Shown here in pieces: positions 10,980 through 23,690 of a stretch of 64,000 nt of DNA; position 1 is the stretch's first letter; each line of letters starts with the position of its first letter. The stretch covers positions 1-64,000 of the forward strand of contig JALQPE010002950.1 in NCBI GenBank assembly GCA_030407315.1, given 5' to 3'. Origin of the DNA: Asparagopsis taxiformis. Lineage: Eukaryota > Rhodophyta > Florideophyceae > Bonnemaisoniales > Bonnemaisoniaceae. Position numbers and translations under genes: made by a program. The notes beneath the pieces are model-generated. The model did no database searches. It had not been told where the DNA came from and worked only from the letters and a program-made list of their open reading frames with translations.

Positions 10980-13540
10980 AAACGCAAGCCACCCAATCGA
11001 GATTGTGATGTTCACGAGAAGACGACCATAGAAGACGACCATATTTGCTAGCGTCTCTCGAGATCGAATATTCGTACATTTCCATCGTCCGATCCGGATG
11101 CCAGCAGTCGCCCATCACCGCCTAGCGCGACGCTGGTCACACAATCTTCTTGACAATCCAACACCTTGCCAATATTTTCAAAACTCTCTGCGTCTCAAAC
11201 ACGAATCCCTTCATAATATGATGCAGACACCACTACATCTTCCCTCTGCCCAGCCGTTAGCGAGGTTATATAACTATATTTATTATGTTCATCGACAGTT
11301 TGGATCGCGCTCCCGCTTTCCAGGTCTATCACCACCAGTCGTCTACACACCAGCCGCTCTACCATTCCGCTCTCGCTTCTCACATCTCGCAATCTTCCAT
11401 ACATCTGGAATGTACTCTCCTCCCGATTTTGCTCGCAATACGGTGCCATGCAGAGCCGCATTTCGTTGATTAATACTTCAAAGTCGCTTGTTACATTTCT
11501 CGCTGTTTCAGTCTTCTCATTCTCCATTAAATACACCTTCAATAACTGCAGTTCGCTCATCACCTTTTGAAACGGAGCTTGGTTCTTGCCGTCATTCATT
11601 CGCTCTACCCTTCGATAGTCGGTGAGCAGTCCCAGTGTCTCAATTACTAGTCCAGCACCGAGTAGATGCCGCAATATATTTTCAACTATGTACTCTTCAC
11701 CGCTGTCTATCTTCCACCATTCAACTTGTCTACATTCACTTCCCATTGTCATCCCACTACTCCCACCATCTCTACTGCTTCCACTCCCCACAACCCACGC
11801 TCCGTATCCATCAACTAGTCTCTTGTGCCAGAACCGTACACCTTCCTTCTCCTCTGCCTTTTTCACACACATTTCGTGCACCAGATCGTGCAGTCGTACT
11901 CCTAGCCCCCTTCCACCCTCATCTTCTACAAGTGATACAAGACTGTGCTGTGAAAACATCCTCACTGCCCACAGCTCCTCAACTACTCCCCAAATCTTCT
12001 CAATCGCACACGATGGAAGAATCTTCTGCTTTTCTACAATGCAAAGCGAACGAAACATTTCTCCCACTGTCACGCTCCCCCCCGTCCATTTCTTCTCAGG
12101 TGACCATAAACTCGTCTCCACCGCCACCTTCAGTCCACCATGCCTACTCCCACTAGCTGCATCTCCAAGCTGTCCAGAATTCGCCTCCAGACTCTACCAG
12201 TATTCCTCTATTCCATTTCCCACCCACCCACCCATCCCTCTCCCTAGCACATCTTGCATTGCAGACCCAGCAACACTCAGTGCCAGCGGCAGACCATCAC
12301 ACATCTCGATTATCCTCTCCAGTGCATCCCGCTTTTCAGCCGTAAATCTTCCTATCCCCTCTTTGTCGATCCCACAGTAGCGGCATAAAATATCGACGCT
12401 TCTATCCCTGCGCCAGTCTTCAGCACTTACTCCAATCGACAGATCATGTGTGGGTAGACGCCCAATCGCCTCATTTCTCGTCGACGATAACACCTTACAA
12501 CACGTTCCCTCCATCTTTTGTACACCTGTACATACCTCTTCCACCAATGTGTACACATTGGTGTCGAGGTCTCAGACGTCGTCAAAGATCAGGAGGAAAT
12601 GCTTGGAGGCGAAATGGTCCGTCAGCATGTTCATCAATCTGAGGTGCTTACTTGAATTGGCTGCGAATCGGGTAAAGCTGGGAAGGAAATCTGGGAGTGC
12701 TTCGGGGACAACATCTTCCATCTCGTCCAGAAGCGTTTGCACAGTGGCGTCATGACCGAGTTGTATCAACCACACGCCGTCGGTGAACTTGGCCCAGACG
12801 TGTTCATGTCTGCAGAGGGCGCGCAGGATGGTTGTTTTTCCTGCGCCACCCATGTCAACAACAGCTATGGCTTTTTGATTTGGGTCTTCGGATAGGACGG
12901 CTGTCTTGGCTTTGCTTTCTGGGGTGCGCGAGTTTCGGGAAAAGTCGAGGACGACTTAGGGAGGATCCAGAGGTAGGTAGAAGGCAGATGGTTGGGGGAT
13001 GGGGGCTGTGTGGGGGTGAGACGAAACCGGAGAGGGGTGTGGGTGGTGAAGATGGTGATGAACGGAGGACGAAGGCATGGGTGCAGTAGAGGGTGATTGG
13101 CTGGATGGGGTAGTATGGGTGTCCATGGTGGTGAGAGAGATGATGTCAGACGCAGGGTTCGTATCGATATCAACGGGTGGAACAGAGGGATTATGTAGAG
13201 GAGATGATTGGAGCAAAGACAGATGTGAAGGCAGAGAGGACGCCAGTGGTTCAAACAGAGCAGGTGATGTAAAGGATGCGACGAGAGCTTCGGCTGGAGC
13301 TTCAGCGGGAGTGTGAGGCAGCGAGCGGTTGGAGTGGGTAGACTGAGGAGGTTGCTGACGTGAAGATGTACTGGAGACAGAGAGAGGATTGGAGTCGGAG
13401 AGGTTAGATCGGCTGTTGCGACGTCGTATGGCTTGGCAGATGTGCAGAGAGAATACGCGATAGAGAATGCAAGTTGTGGATTCGGATGATGGATGGATAG
13501 AACTGATGGATAGACAGACGGATGGAAATTTATGGATCAA
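10980..13540 (-). pseudogene. NB-ARC/WD40 (APAF1-like) pseudogene captured in element A
   Basis: Read on the minus strand from 13540, one frame covers a Ser/Thr/Pro-rich N-terminus, then a P-loop GGAGKTT (near 12850). It continues with Walker B FLLIFDDV (near 12575), a KVLSSTRN sensor, and CDGLPLALSVAG near 12290, typical of NB-ARC ATPases. A LHDLVHE winged-helix-like segment and a WD40 repeat ending LLASGSDDGNVRIFDLE (near 11060-11110) follow. These segments are collinear in one frame but cut by in-frame stops: TAA at 12956-12958, TGA at 12572-12574, TAG at 12194-12196 and TGA at 11195-11197. A frameshift near 11040 precedes the remains of a second WD unit. The family acts as signalling or innate-immunity STAND ATPases. 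This copy is dead unless stops are bypassed. It was probably a host gene carried by the element. Confidence 0.8.
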
Positions 13541-13979
13541 TTCAAATATTATATTAATTTACAACGTGGATTGTTTAATTGTGTTCCCTCAGATGAATGA
13601 TAACCTAAAGACTGTTCCAACAATTTCAAAGCATTGCGGGCAGATTGGGTGATCAATGCTCAGCGGCTCACATCTCGTCAACCTGGATTTCATGCATTCT
13701 AGTGTAGAAGATTTCAGCAAGATAAATGCGATGCAGCGTTATAGAAGTTCAACAGCGTGTTTCTCGTCGGGCTGGAATGTAAAATTTCTATTATGTAACA
13801 ATGCAATCATGTATATCGTCTGCACGTTTTCCTCCTCGGCGATAAATCATTCCAGTAACGGCCGTTTCATGCCGGCATGAATGTAGAAGAGTCTATGAGC
13901 TGACACAAGGCCTGGCATGCTTTGCATGACACAGGTGTGACTGAGCGGGCAAACAGCTTCAACATGAGTCGCTTGCTCA

Positions 13980-14300
13980 GTGTATGCCGCGCATATTAAC
14001 ATCGTGAGCTGTCGAGATGAAACTCTTGTAGATGTGTTGTATTCCACTACGCCTTCACAGCAAAAATGTGTGCATTCGGAAGAGGTTGCGCAAATGCAGC
14101 GTCTGGATCAGCGGCAAGTACCGGTGCACGCAGAGGAGTTGCAGCTAGCTGAGATGCAAGACGAGTCGGAGTGGTGTGATCTTAGCTCGCTGAAGCGTGA
14201 AATACTCAAGCTTGTTGAAGATGAATTGAAACGAGTTTGGGAGCTAGTCAAACTGCGAGACGATGAAATTCGCCGTCTCAAGTTCCTTACGATGAAATAA
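13980..14300 (+). CDS. Small coiled-coil ORF, uncertain
   Basis: The ORF encodes 106 residues. The second half is rich in Glu, Lys, Leu and Arg with heptad-like spacing (LKREILKLVEDELKRVWELV), suggesting a coiled coil. No family is recognised. It lies in element A between the NB-ARC relic and the right subterminal repeats and has no counterpart that I see in element C. It may be a fragment of captured host sequence. Confidence 0.25.
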   Translation: MYAAHINIVSCRDETLVDVLYSTTPSQQKCVHSEEVAQMQRLDQRQVPVHAEELQLAEMQDESEWCDLSSLKREILKLVEDELKRVWELVKLRDDEIRRLKFLTMK

Positions 14301-14667
14301 ACCTAACCGTTCTCTCTGACCTGTCTTCTCACATACGTTCGCCATCTCATCTAGCGTATTGCCTGTCTGTTCAACACCCACAACCCCATCTCCTCCAGAA
14401 TGATCTAGTCCATGGACAATTTTGCAGTGCTTCCAACAACGTGCACATCAAAATTGGGGCGGGTAGTGTGAAACCAGATACAAAACATTGCCGGTGTGAT
14501 GTCTGCTGCAGGCATTGTGCCAGTGAATATGCTGTCCCAAAAATGAACGATTTCGCCCCAAGTTCATTTCCCATCACTCCACTAATCCTACTAATCCCAC
14601 TCGCACCATTCCCACTCACGTTCAACATGGAAAGTTTCCATGATACTCTCCAATGTCCCTCACACCA

Positions 14668-15216
14668 GATATGTTTAATTCTCCCAATCTTTCTCTCTAC
14701 AACGTTCTATTCAGCATCTAGCTTCCCTAAATCCAACTATCTGTAAAGCTCCATCACAATTACTATAGTCTTATACCACACACCATTCCAATATTTACCT
14801 TCATACTAACACTATGATCCTTATTTCCTCTCAAGTCCACTCCACCAGACAGTGTGGTCAACCAATGCACGGTACTACCCGCAGACAATACAATTTGCTA
14901 TCTACACTACTGTCTACTGATTTACCCAGACAGTGCAGTAATACAATACAATGCATTGCCTCAGACAGTAAAATGTACTGTCTGCACATACTGTCTGGCG
15001 GCAACACTTCCGGACAGTAAAATTTACTGTTCTGGACAGTAAATTTTACTGTTTTTGGTACTGTCCAGATTTCGTGCCAGTTTATTGCTGCAGCAGTATT
15101 CTGAAATTTCCAGACAGTAAATTTTACTGTCTCCGCGCACTGTCTTGGCCAGACAGTAATTTTTACTGTCTCAGACAGTAAATTTACTATCTTTTTCTAT
15201 TCCCAACACCGTAGTG
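14668..15216 (-). repeat. Right end of element A with GACAGT-type subterminal repeats
   Basis: This stretch is nearly identical by eye to 52978-53522 of element C. It includes actatctgtaaagc, the ACAGTAAAATTTACTGT-like inverted motifs from about 14850, and the terminal CAACACCGTAGTG ending at 15216. The following bases are 'ta'. ORFs through the array are repeat translations. Confidence 0.8.
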
Positions 15217-15856
15217 TAACTAGAGAAGATGGATACCCACCACGTTCAGCATAGAGTGTTCCAGCACAGTGTTTAATACATCAGTAAACTTTCGTAATTC
15301 ATTTAGCAGCAGTCCTGATCAAGTCTTCCAACAAATGCTATACAAAATTTGTACATGTCGTTTGAAGAATAGAGTGGGATTTTGTTCCATGCGCACAAAT
15401 AAAGTGTGTTTTGCGAAGAGCGTACGCACTTACGTACGTATGACGCCATTGGTACTAGAGATGGAGCCGCGAGTTGCAGGACTCCTAGTTCCACAAAGTT
15501 GAGTTCGCATAATCCAATGGAGAGCCCGCACCTGACCAATGAAGTGGAAAATAATACCCGGTATAGTTTTCTGGCTCCAGTGACAAATGGAGTACTATGA
15601 TTCATGGCAATGGGATGGTTTTGGGAACGAAGGAATTGTGTGTGGGAAGTCCTTCGTCGAGGAATGACAGATGGCAGAATACAATCGGAGCGCGTGGAAG
15701 GTGTATCAATAACTGATATTTCACGTTTAGACGTGTAGGGAGATCGTTTCCCGCCAAATACCACCTTGAAAGAGGAATATCTCTTGATCGTGTAGTCGGA
15801 GAGAAAAGGTGTCTTTGTCATCCTGAACGGCTTCATTACGCGTCCAAATCTTTGCA

Positions 15857-18800
15857 ATGGCCGGAAGCGACACTGAGCGCGCTGCGGAACCAAAGGATAC
15901 CGTCGAAAGCGTTGCAGAGAGACTTGCAACGACGGTAGGCGGTGATAAAACACCCTCCGGAGGTTCTGCTGATGGAGGGGCTCCGTCTGCAGCGGGAAGG
16001 GAGACGGCAGATAGCCAGACACCCATTCAGGGAGCAGACGCTGCCATGATAGAGGCAGCAAAAACCCTTGGTGATATATCACCATCTGGGAAAAACACTC
16101 TACGCTTTCCATCTACTCCTGGGACGGTGAAATAGAAAAACAGGGAGAGGTCTAACGTCCGTGAAGGCGAGGGGAGTCCTGCTGGTATGGAAGCATCAGA
16201 AGAGTCTGTGATGGGGATTGACATCAACATTGTCGAATGCAGGACTGAACCTAAAATGATCAATCCGCTAGATGTTGCCAAACCGGAATCAACTTCTCGT
16301 CTTGTGCAGGAGGCCAGAGTGCGCGATCTGGTCAGCAAAATATCTACCGAGGGTTTCTGGAAACTGGCACCCGAATGACCATCTGTGAAACAATGGGGTC
16401 AGACGGACGGAAGAAACTGCAGTGCATTGATGGAGGTCATCGTATCAGCGCTTTGCAGTCGATTGTGGAAAACAAACTGACAGTTGCTGATCGATGGAGA
16501 CTGAGGAGCATTAGCGTTGACTTCATCCGACCACCTGGAACCCGTGAAATGTTTCATCCTCTTGAAGTTATGCGAATATCGCAGAAGCTGAACGAAAAGA
16601 CTCATGACGTGATAGAAGTTTCTATTGCTGACCACGTCTGTACGGTCATGAAGTTCATGATGATGAAGGGCTTGATGAAGGCGAAGGTAAATCTGTGCAC
16701 AAAAGTTGTAGTCGAGAACAAGGTCATTCCAGGTTGTCAGGAAGGAATCATGATGAAGTACGTTTCGATTGCGCAGGGCTCCGGAGACGTAAATAACCCA
16801 GCGTTCGAACATTGGTCAGCTATCCCAAGTCGATTTGCAACTGAAACTAGTCCGCCAGACTCGAAGAATATGCAGGGATGCACTGTGGACGTCCTATTCG
16901 CTTCTGCGTTTCGAAAAGCTTCGGTGGACACCAAACTTGTCATTCTAGAGCTCACTGCAATGTGGACGATTTGGAAACGTAGGAAAGGAGACGGTGGTAT
17001 AAGTCTAAAGACATGCGCACAAAAGTGGTGCTACAGCATGTGTGAAATATATGACATACTTGAGAAAGCTGTACGGAAAGAAAACTCCTGGCATTCCTCA
17101 CCTCATCCATGTTTCAGGAAGTTACATGAAGTACCGGAGCCAGGTGGACAAACACGAAAAACCATACGATATCGCATTTTGACTGTCCTCAAAGATTTCT
17201 ATCCTTCCGACGCACCAACTGGGAGAGGTATACGTGCAGCATTGACGCGGTCTATGATGAAAGAAATCCGTTATGTGGTTTTCAACGGCCCAATTCTATC
17301 GGATGACTCTCTCGACCATTCCGTCGCGCCTGAAATAGGTGTGCAGGAAAGGCGGACTAGGCGAAAATCCTTGGAAGGGAATACTGCACCTCAACCACGA
17401 CAACAATCCGCATCGTATGGTGATACTTCAAATGCTGCCATTGATCGCTCGGACGTGGTACAGAGTCCAAATGTACTTACCCAACAGCAGACACAGGGCA
17501 GTCTGGAAATATCGGATCGTGTTAACGCTGAGGTCGGTGCTGCAACACAGGTTGGTGAAGAGGCGACAGGGAAAGCGGCAGATTCCGAAAGCGCAAAGCA
17601 GGTTACAACGGACCGCGCAGTGCCTACTGCGCCTACCGAGAACAATTCTTCGAAACCTGGAGATTGTGAAGTTGGGGATGTGTTGCAGAAGAACGTAGGA
17701 ACTCAAGAGCTTGAACCAACTGGTGCAAATCGAGGAAGAAATGACCACGGTGATGAAAATGACCTGCAACAATCACCTAGCCCAGTGGCAGCCGGAAGTG
17801 CCACGCTCAGACCAGAGCAGGGTGGAAAGTCGCCGGCGAATATGTCAGTTGGTCATCCAAGAACTGGTCGAGATGGTGAAGGAGGTCCTGAATCTAGGAA
17901 GAGCGATGGGTCTGGAACGAAAGATGTCCGCGAAGAATGTCCCGAACATTCTTCTGGAAGGACAACGGAGGACCCGATGAAAGGTGTACGAAATCAGGGT
18001 GATGGCACTGGAGACGCTATGTTATCTACAGCGGATGTCGGCCTACCTGTTTTACCTGAGCTGGAGGACACGGAAACACCTGTTACCAGTTCTACGCCTA
18101 GGAAGTTGATGAAAGCCAAGCACAGCAGTGGTTTCGTGCCCTTAAAGGCAAAGCCGAGGAATACGGAGACGCCGCCAATGATTCTACGATCCAAACGGAA
18201 ATTGGTGGATGTCACCCCTCAAGAGGTTATTGACCTGGTGGGAGAGGATACCAGCAGGCCGCGGCAGAAGAAGAAGCAAAAGATGCGTGAAGACGCAAAT
18301 TTGCAATCCGGCAAAGACGCTGCAGTCCACGCGGTTCAAGGAGGTCAGTATTCGGACAGGCAACAAAATGATGTCCCTGACAAAGATGTGGAGGAAGGTA
18401 TAGAAGCGAAACTGCCTGTTATCATTCATCCCGACAGTCGAATGAAATACTATGTGAATGGGAAACTGGTCGATACGCTTCGAGCCGAGGTCGCTGAAGC
18501 AGCAGCGAGTGCCTATTCGGCACAAAATGTTTCCGCTGAGTTTCTCTCGAGGGCTTATTTCCGAGAGAAACGAAATGAAATAGACTTGGTTGGGTTTACA
18601 ATTCTGGACGGAATATTCAAGTCTTCTACTACTGCAGATGCGATCCACGAACTGCTCCTTCATTTTTCTGCGTTGTTTGAGGAACGTCTCGAGGATGCCA
18701 AGAAGAACTCTGAATCCGGTGACACCCGCAGAGATCCGGACTGGACACCGTGGTGCATGGCTATGATGGATGGGAAAAACTCTGATGAAGAAGGTGAGAA

Positions 18801-19380
18801 GGGCAGAGGAATCTTTATAACAAAGCGGAAGAGCTTATGTGATGACCTCGAGGATAACAATAATAATCTCTATCGGAAGAAGATGATTGTTGAGCTCGGT
18901 CTAGGTATTTGTGCGGAAGGTTTGGAATTGAGGACTAGTGGGAAGGACCCGATGGCCTTCCCCAGCACTGGAACTACTTTAGTGCTGACTGGAGAGCGGA
19001 CTAAACCTCGTGCTGGACATACAGACTATGAAGTGGGAATCGATGAAGTTAACAGTCCCCCTTCTCCGCCATCCTACTTCATGATGTCAAGCGGCGCAGA
19101 TGGATTCGGCCTCGTGCTTGCACCCTACAGTCATGTCTGTTTATCCCATCCCAACAGAGAGTTATACAGAGTTCCAATGAAGAGGTGTGAAGTACCACCA
19201 TATTCTGTTCTTGTCTGCCGAGGGGATGTTTATCACCACGAGGAAGGATTTGAGAGCAATAAGGGTCTTCAATACAAGTTCCCGATCCGATCTCACATAT
19301 TCCTCAAAACTGAGCAGCATCAAAGTGAAGAAGGAGAATATGTCGTTGGACATTGGGAGGGCAATTCGAAATTGAAGTGA
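15857..19380 (+). pseudogene. D ParB-2OG oxygenase 1, N-terminus broken
   Basis: The predicted product is a nuclear protein with a ParB/sulfiredoxin-like domain, a long hydrophilic linker and a C-terminal double-stranded beta-helix oxygenase. ATG 15857 opens an Ala/Ser/Gly-rich N-terminus. A TAG at 16133-16135 interrupts it, the frame continues, and a 1-nt loss near 16360 shifts into the main frame (16375 onward, 1001 residues). Counting from 16375, the DGGHR signature is at residues 19-23. The linker (about 310-660) carries KKKQK-type basic stretches. Putative Fe(II) ligands are H882, D884 and H954 or H955, with R972 as candidate 2OG-binding arginine. The corresponding C gene is a single ORF, so the interruptions look like decay. 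Substrate is unknown. Modified DNA bases are a guess from the methyltransferase partner. Confidence 0.6.
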
Positions 19381-19619
19381 TGAAGGGCATCTGTCCAGCC
19401 GTGTTGAAGCCTTAGTTGGGTATGAATCCGTAGAGTAATAAACACAATTCCAATAGAACATGATAAAAGAGATACTGCATGGATTCTTTATATAGTCAGA
19501 TCAATTCACAAATGTAACAAACACCACATGCAGAAAGCTATTCTCCACAGAAAGCTCTACCTACAGGAGCTGCAAATTCTAAACTCTTCAGTAGATGCAA
19601 GAAACGATAGCAGATAGTA

Positions 19620-19945
19620 AAACCTGGTATTATATTACATCGTTCACTATCCCCGGTAAAATTTTCAGTTCCTGAGAACAGGAGTCTGGCCGGGTATAAA
19701 GTTGGGTGGGTGTAGACCAAGTGCACCAACCCCATTGCCTGGGGGTACTCCGGATAACCTCAGCCAATGGCGTTGGTGCACCTGGCTTTTGGGAGGCCAA
19801 AATAATACCGGGTATTATTTTGGGTCGGTATAGACCAAGTGCACCAACCCCATTGGCCGGTGGTAGCCGGATACCCTCGGCCAATGGCGTTGGTGCACCT
19901 GGCTTTTGGGAGGCCAAAATAATACCGGGTATTATTCTAGTTTCT
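19620..19945. repeat. D-type palindromes with 118-bp tandem unit
   Basis: Two tandem units start with tagaccaagtgcacc at 19712 and 19830. Each contains inverted flanks (accaaccccattgg and ccaatggcgttggtg) and a CCAAAATAATACC-g-GGTATTATTTTGG palindrome (19797-19823, and a degenerate one at about 19914-19940). They sit between the two D oxygenase genes, the same relative position as the 37-bp palindromes in element C. Confidence 0.8.
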
Positions 19946-20402
19946 CAAGCCAGGTGCAGTGCACTCATTGGCCGAAGCCCACTTATTCGTGGTTCATGTT
20001 GAATACAGATGCATTTGGTATGTACGCATCAGCTCCACGAGTTGGTGCAAAATGCTGGGAAGTATGTGACTTCAGCATTATGTAGTTATTACTTGAGTGG
20101 TTTTGGGGTAATCACCATGACCAACTCGTACCTGTTTAGCCACTTTGAGTATGAACTCGTCGTATAGCGATTGTATTTGGCCGCAGAAATTAACTGAATT
20201 TCGAGTATTACTCTTGATCTGAGTCAAGTGGTCTAGAAATAAACAAAAAATTGAAATCAGAGTTGAAACGGATTGTTCACGTTTGATCCTTTATCAGACT
20301 GCAGTAGCGAAATAAATCTATCTTAATCGTCTCTGTATCGTCGTTATCGGGGTCGTACACTCAATCAAGCTTCTCTCCATTCCTGCTTTCCCTCATCCTT
20401 CA

Positions 20403-23236
20403 ATGGCTCCTCGCACTCGCTCCAAACCCTCTGCCCCCGCCCCTGCTCGCGCTTCGACTCGCGGTCGGGCCTCCGCTCGCTCTCGCGCCCCTTCTCGCTC
20501 TCGCGCCCCTTCTCGCAGCCCTGGTCACGATAACTCTGTCACCGCCGAGGTTCAGTTGTCAGACTGTCCCAAAGCTGACCACAGGCTGTCTCCCTTGGAT
20601 TTGCACAGACCCCCCTATTCTCTCGTCATATTAGGGAAGGGAGAGTGCTTGAGCTGAAGGAGAAGTTCCTGAGGGAAGGATTCACCTCCTCAATCTCCCG
20701 AATCCTTGCCTGCAAAATGCTCCTTCCTAGTGAAGGCAGCACAACCCCCACCCTTCAAACGTTCTACATCGATGGTGGCCATCGCGTTGCGGCTCTCCAG
20801 AAGTGCATTCGTGAAGACCCGGAAGGGCAACATCCGTATGCTGCTTCATTCAGGAACATCGATGTGGCTTTGATCAGGCGCCCAGGGACAGAAGAAGTTT
20901 CCGATGAGTACTTCACACCTTTTGAAGTACTCGGGCTGTCCATTCAAGCAAACACACTCACACATGATGTTGCCCTTGTTTCTTTGGCAGACCGAGTGTG
21001 TTCTGTGGTCCAACTGCTCACGACCAAGGACATGCTGGGTGAACCGAATCGGAAGTGCATTCAGGTCATCATGGACAGCCAGTTGTCGATATCGAAACTG
21101 GGCTACCAAGCCATCAACAAGCACGTGACTGCTGCGAAAGGCTTCCGGACTGTGAACAACAAAGCGCTTGAGTTCTGGAGTTCCGTACCGAGCATGTTCA
21201 CCAAGGAAATTCTCGCTGCGGAACAGGAAAGGGCCGTTAAAGAAGGCCGTGACATCAACGACGATGTCTTCAAGCAGTCCGTAGACATGTATGGCTGCAA
21301 CATGGATCTCGTTTTCATGGCAGACTTCCGTCGCGGCTCGGAGTATCAGCAAAGGTTCATCTTGCTCATAACAGCTCTCTGGACACGCATGCGAGATCTG
21401 CGTCAGTTGAGTAGGACGACAAGAGGATTTGGTAATCCTTTCGTTCGTGTTTTAATTGAAGTGTTCAAGATGTCCGAGCCGGTTGCTGCTCACAAAATGA
21501 TGGAGCCTCCGCTCGAGCATTTCTACTCCGAGCTCAAGAACACTGGGTCAGGAAAGGAGACTGTTATTGCGAACAGTATCGCGGAGACCCTCCTGCACTT
21601 CAATACCGACGATAACAGCGGTACGAAGCATGCTCTCGTTTCCGACGAAATGTATGAGCAGCTTCGCTTTTCCACGGGCGTTGTGGACATGGAAGAAGAC
21701 CAAAGGGTCATTGTTCACAATGAACAGCCATCTGAAGATGCGCCGAAGCCATCTACGCCCCAATCAGATGAGCCTTCTACCCCTTCTACCCCTCCTGCTC
21801 CTCGTGCTCATTCTACCCCTTCTACTCCTTCTACCCCTTCTACTCCTTCTACTCCTGCTCCTACTACCCCTCCTCCTCCTGCCACTTCCGTTCCCGCCCC
21901 TTCCACCCCTCCTGCTACCCCTCCTGCTCCTGCCACTTCCGTTCCTGCAGTTGAGCAGGCTCAAGGAACCCCTGATGCCACTGTGGCAGGTTCTGAGAAG
22001 CAATTGGGATCTGTTCTCCTCCGTCTCCCTCTCAATGCACCACCGCTTGCGGTGAATGAGCCAGTCGAGACACTTCGCAGGTCGAAACGGCAGAGAACGG
22101 AGAGTCTACGGGTTGGTGGCGACAGTCAGGCAGAGTCGGAGGTAGAAGAAGAGTCCGAAGAGCCCCTTCCGAAGCGCAGAAGACTGGAAGTTAACCGTAC
22201 GGTTAAACGTTCAACCGAGGAGATTCCATTGTTCAGCGATGAGCAGGAAAATCCCCTCCCCGACAGGGTAGTCGATGAACGGATTATGGATATTCTCCCG
22301 AACACCATACCGTCAGACTCTAGGGTCAAGTACTATATCGACAGCAAGCTGTACGAAACAATCCGACAGGAGATTTTGAGTGCAGCTGCTGCCGATATGA
22401 ATTGTATAGCGTGCAGTGGTCCAGCTTGCTGTGCAGAGAAGTTCTTTGCAACAGCTAGGTCAACTCTCAATCTCTTGGGTGCCCATGTACTCAGTGGTAT
22501 CTTCCGTTCTTCGACTGTGGGCAACGCAGCACATGAACTGTTCACGTTCTACGCCCAGAAGTTCAAACCTGTTCATTCTTCTGCTGAAGACAGTTCCAAT
22601 GATCCCTGGCATCAGATTCGAAACAAGGGTGAGGTAACAGCAGAGCAACAGGCCTCTCGTTTGGGAAGGTTCTCTATCTCAAGGAAGAAGATTTGCGACG
22701 ATCTCGAGCAGATGGATGAACATCAATTCAAGAACAAGATGATTCTCGAGGTCGGCAAAGCAATCTGTGCCGAGCTAATGTACTTGGGCCTAGGAATCCA
22801 TGAGCCTGTGGCCTTTCCTAAAACCGGTTTACGTCTTTTGCTGACCTCTGATGGTGCTCCAGATCAAGACTTGCACACAGACCTACCGGTGGTCATCAAT
22901 GATTCCGATTTCCCACCTGGAAGATCGTACTTTCTGATGGCAAGCGCGGCTGATGGGTTCTGGCTTCGTGGAGCGTATTTCAGCCACGTCTGTTTGACGC
23001 GTGCAGACGCTGAGAAGTACAAGACGCCTGTTATGGACATCTACGTGCCACCGTATTCTCTCTTCATCGGTCGTGGTGACTTCTACCATGGAGGCAAAGG
23101 ATTCAGTAGTTCAGCGGAAAATCGCCTAACATATGGTCTTCCGGTTCGTTCTCATCTCTACCTTTTAAGTGACGAAGAAGAATTGGCGGATGCTATCGAA
23201 ACAGTCAACTACTGGGATGCACCTAGTGCGCGATAA
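20403..23236 (+). pseudogene. D ParB-2OG oxygenase 2, single frameshift
   Basis: ATG 20403 starts an Ala/Arg/Ser/Pro-rich basic N-terminus ending in SPLDLHRPPYS. A loss of one base near 20617-20624 shifts to the frame reading SRHIREGRVLELKEKFL, which matches the ParB-like start in its paralogues. The long frame starts in the track at a GTG (20645), which is not the true start. Counting from 20645, DGGHR is at 43-47. A Thr/Pro/Ser repeat linker (about 380-450) and an RRSKRQR basic patch follow. The oxygenase domain is complete with H744, D746, H815 and R835 as putative iron and 2OG ligands. Apart from the one shift the gene is intact, so a sequencing or assembly error, or programmed frameshifting, remains possible. 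Confidence 0.65.
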
Positions 23237-23571
23237 TCTGCAAGAATACTGCTTTGCCTCTCCCTCTCCCTCTACAGGCAGCATCTGCCAATCCTAAGCT
23301 AGCTTCGGTAGTATACTTCCTTTACCACAACTAAATCTACTCCTATTCATGACTTTGAAAATATTAGCACGGTCAGTCTACTGCACTATTAGAGTTCCTC
23401 TACCTCTCACCCCGCATAGCTTCTACACCCTACATCGTACAGACTGATCTCTTTTCCTTTCCTACATGCATGGCACAGTTTTGCAAGACTGCCACAATTC
23501 CACATCACTCGAGTAACCAAGGTCTTCAATTGTTCTTCTTAGTATACTAACTATAGTTGAGATGCAAACCT
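23237..23571. other. 3' region of D oxygenase 2, no gene
   Basis: This AT-rich region lies downstream of the stop codon and ahead of the 102-bp palindrome. It should contain the 3' UTR, but no clear polyadenylation signal can be singled out by eye. Confidence 0.4.
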
Positions 23572-23673
23572 GGCAGCCAATGGAATTGCTGCACCTGGGC
23601 TCTGCCATGCCAAAATAATACCGGTATTATTTTGGCATGGCAGAGCCCAGGTGCAGCAATTCCATTGGCTGCC
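23572..23673. repeat. Perfect 102-bp palindrome
   Basis: Two 51-nt arms with no spacer and no mismatch meet at 23622/23623 inside ACCGGT. The core is CCAAAATAATACC and its complement. The outer arms contain ccaatggaattgctgcacc. It lies between the convergent ends of D oxygenase 2 and the D methyltransferase-SET gene. RNA read from either side would form a long hairpin. Confidence 0.95.
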
Positions 23674-23690
23674 GCTGCGTTCATGAGAGC

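Larger units (their letters stand above)
3..15216. mobile_element. Element A: non-autonomous CACTA-like giant transposon
   Basis: The left terminus at 3 begins CACTACGGTGTTG and the right terminus ends CAACACCGTAGTG at 15216. Both ends are followed inward by GACAGT/ACTGTC-rich subterminal arrays. The first 2.3 kb matches element C (29654-31960) and the last 0.55 kb matches C's right end (52978-53522). The transposase, methyltransferase, X and Y genes of C are missing. In their place are a decayed 2OG-oxygenase relic, palindrome arrays, a satellite and an NB-ARC/WD40 pseudogene. The left flank is 'aa' and the right flank 'ta', so the target duplication is imperfect or the two ends do not belong together. 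A second short left end at 6327 is an alternative partner. The overall assignment is inference from termini and collinearity. Confidence 0.6.

Noticed and set aside
11622..12380. 252-residue plus-strand ORF opposite the NB-ARC relic
   Set aside because: Ser/Pro-rich shadow of the minus-strand coding frame.
6327..15216. A separate 8.9-kb element with matching TA flanks
   Set aside because: The left end keeps only about 55 bp of element sequence and lacks the subterminal array, so a working element is unlikely, though it remains a possible alternative boundary.
21567..22055. Leu/Pro-rich ORF in D oxygenase 2
   Set aside because: It is the shifted reading of the Thr/Pro/Ser linker in the real gene.
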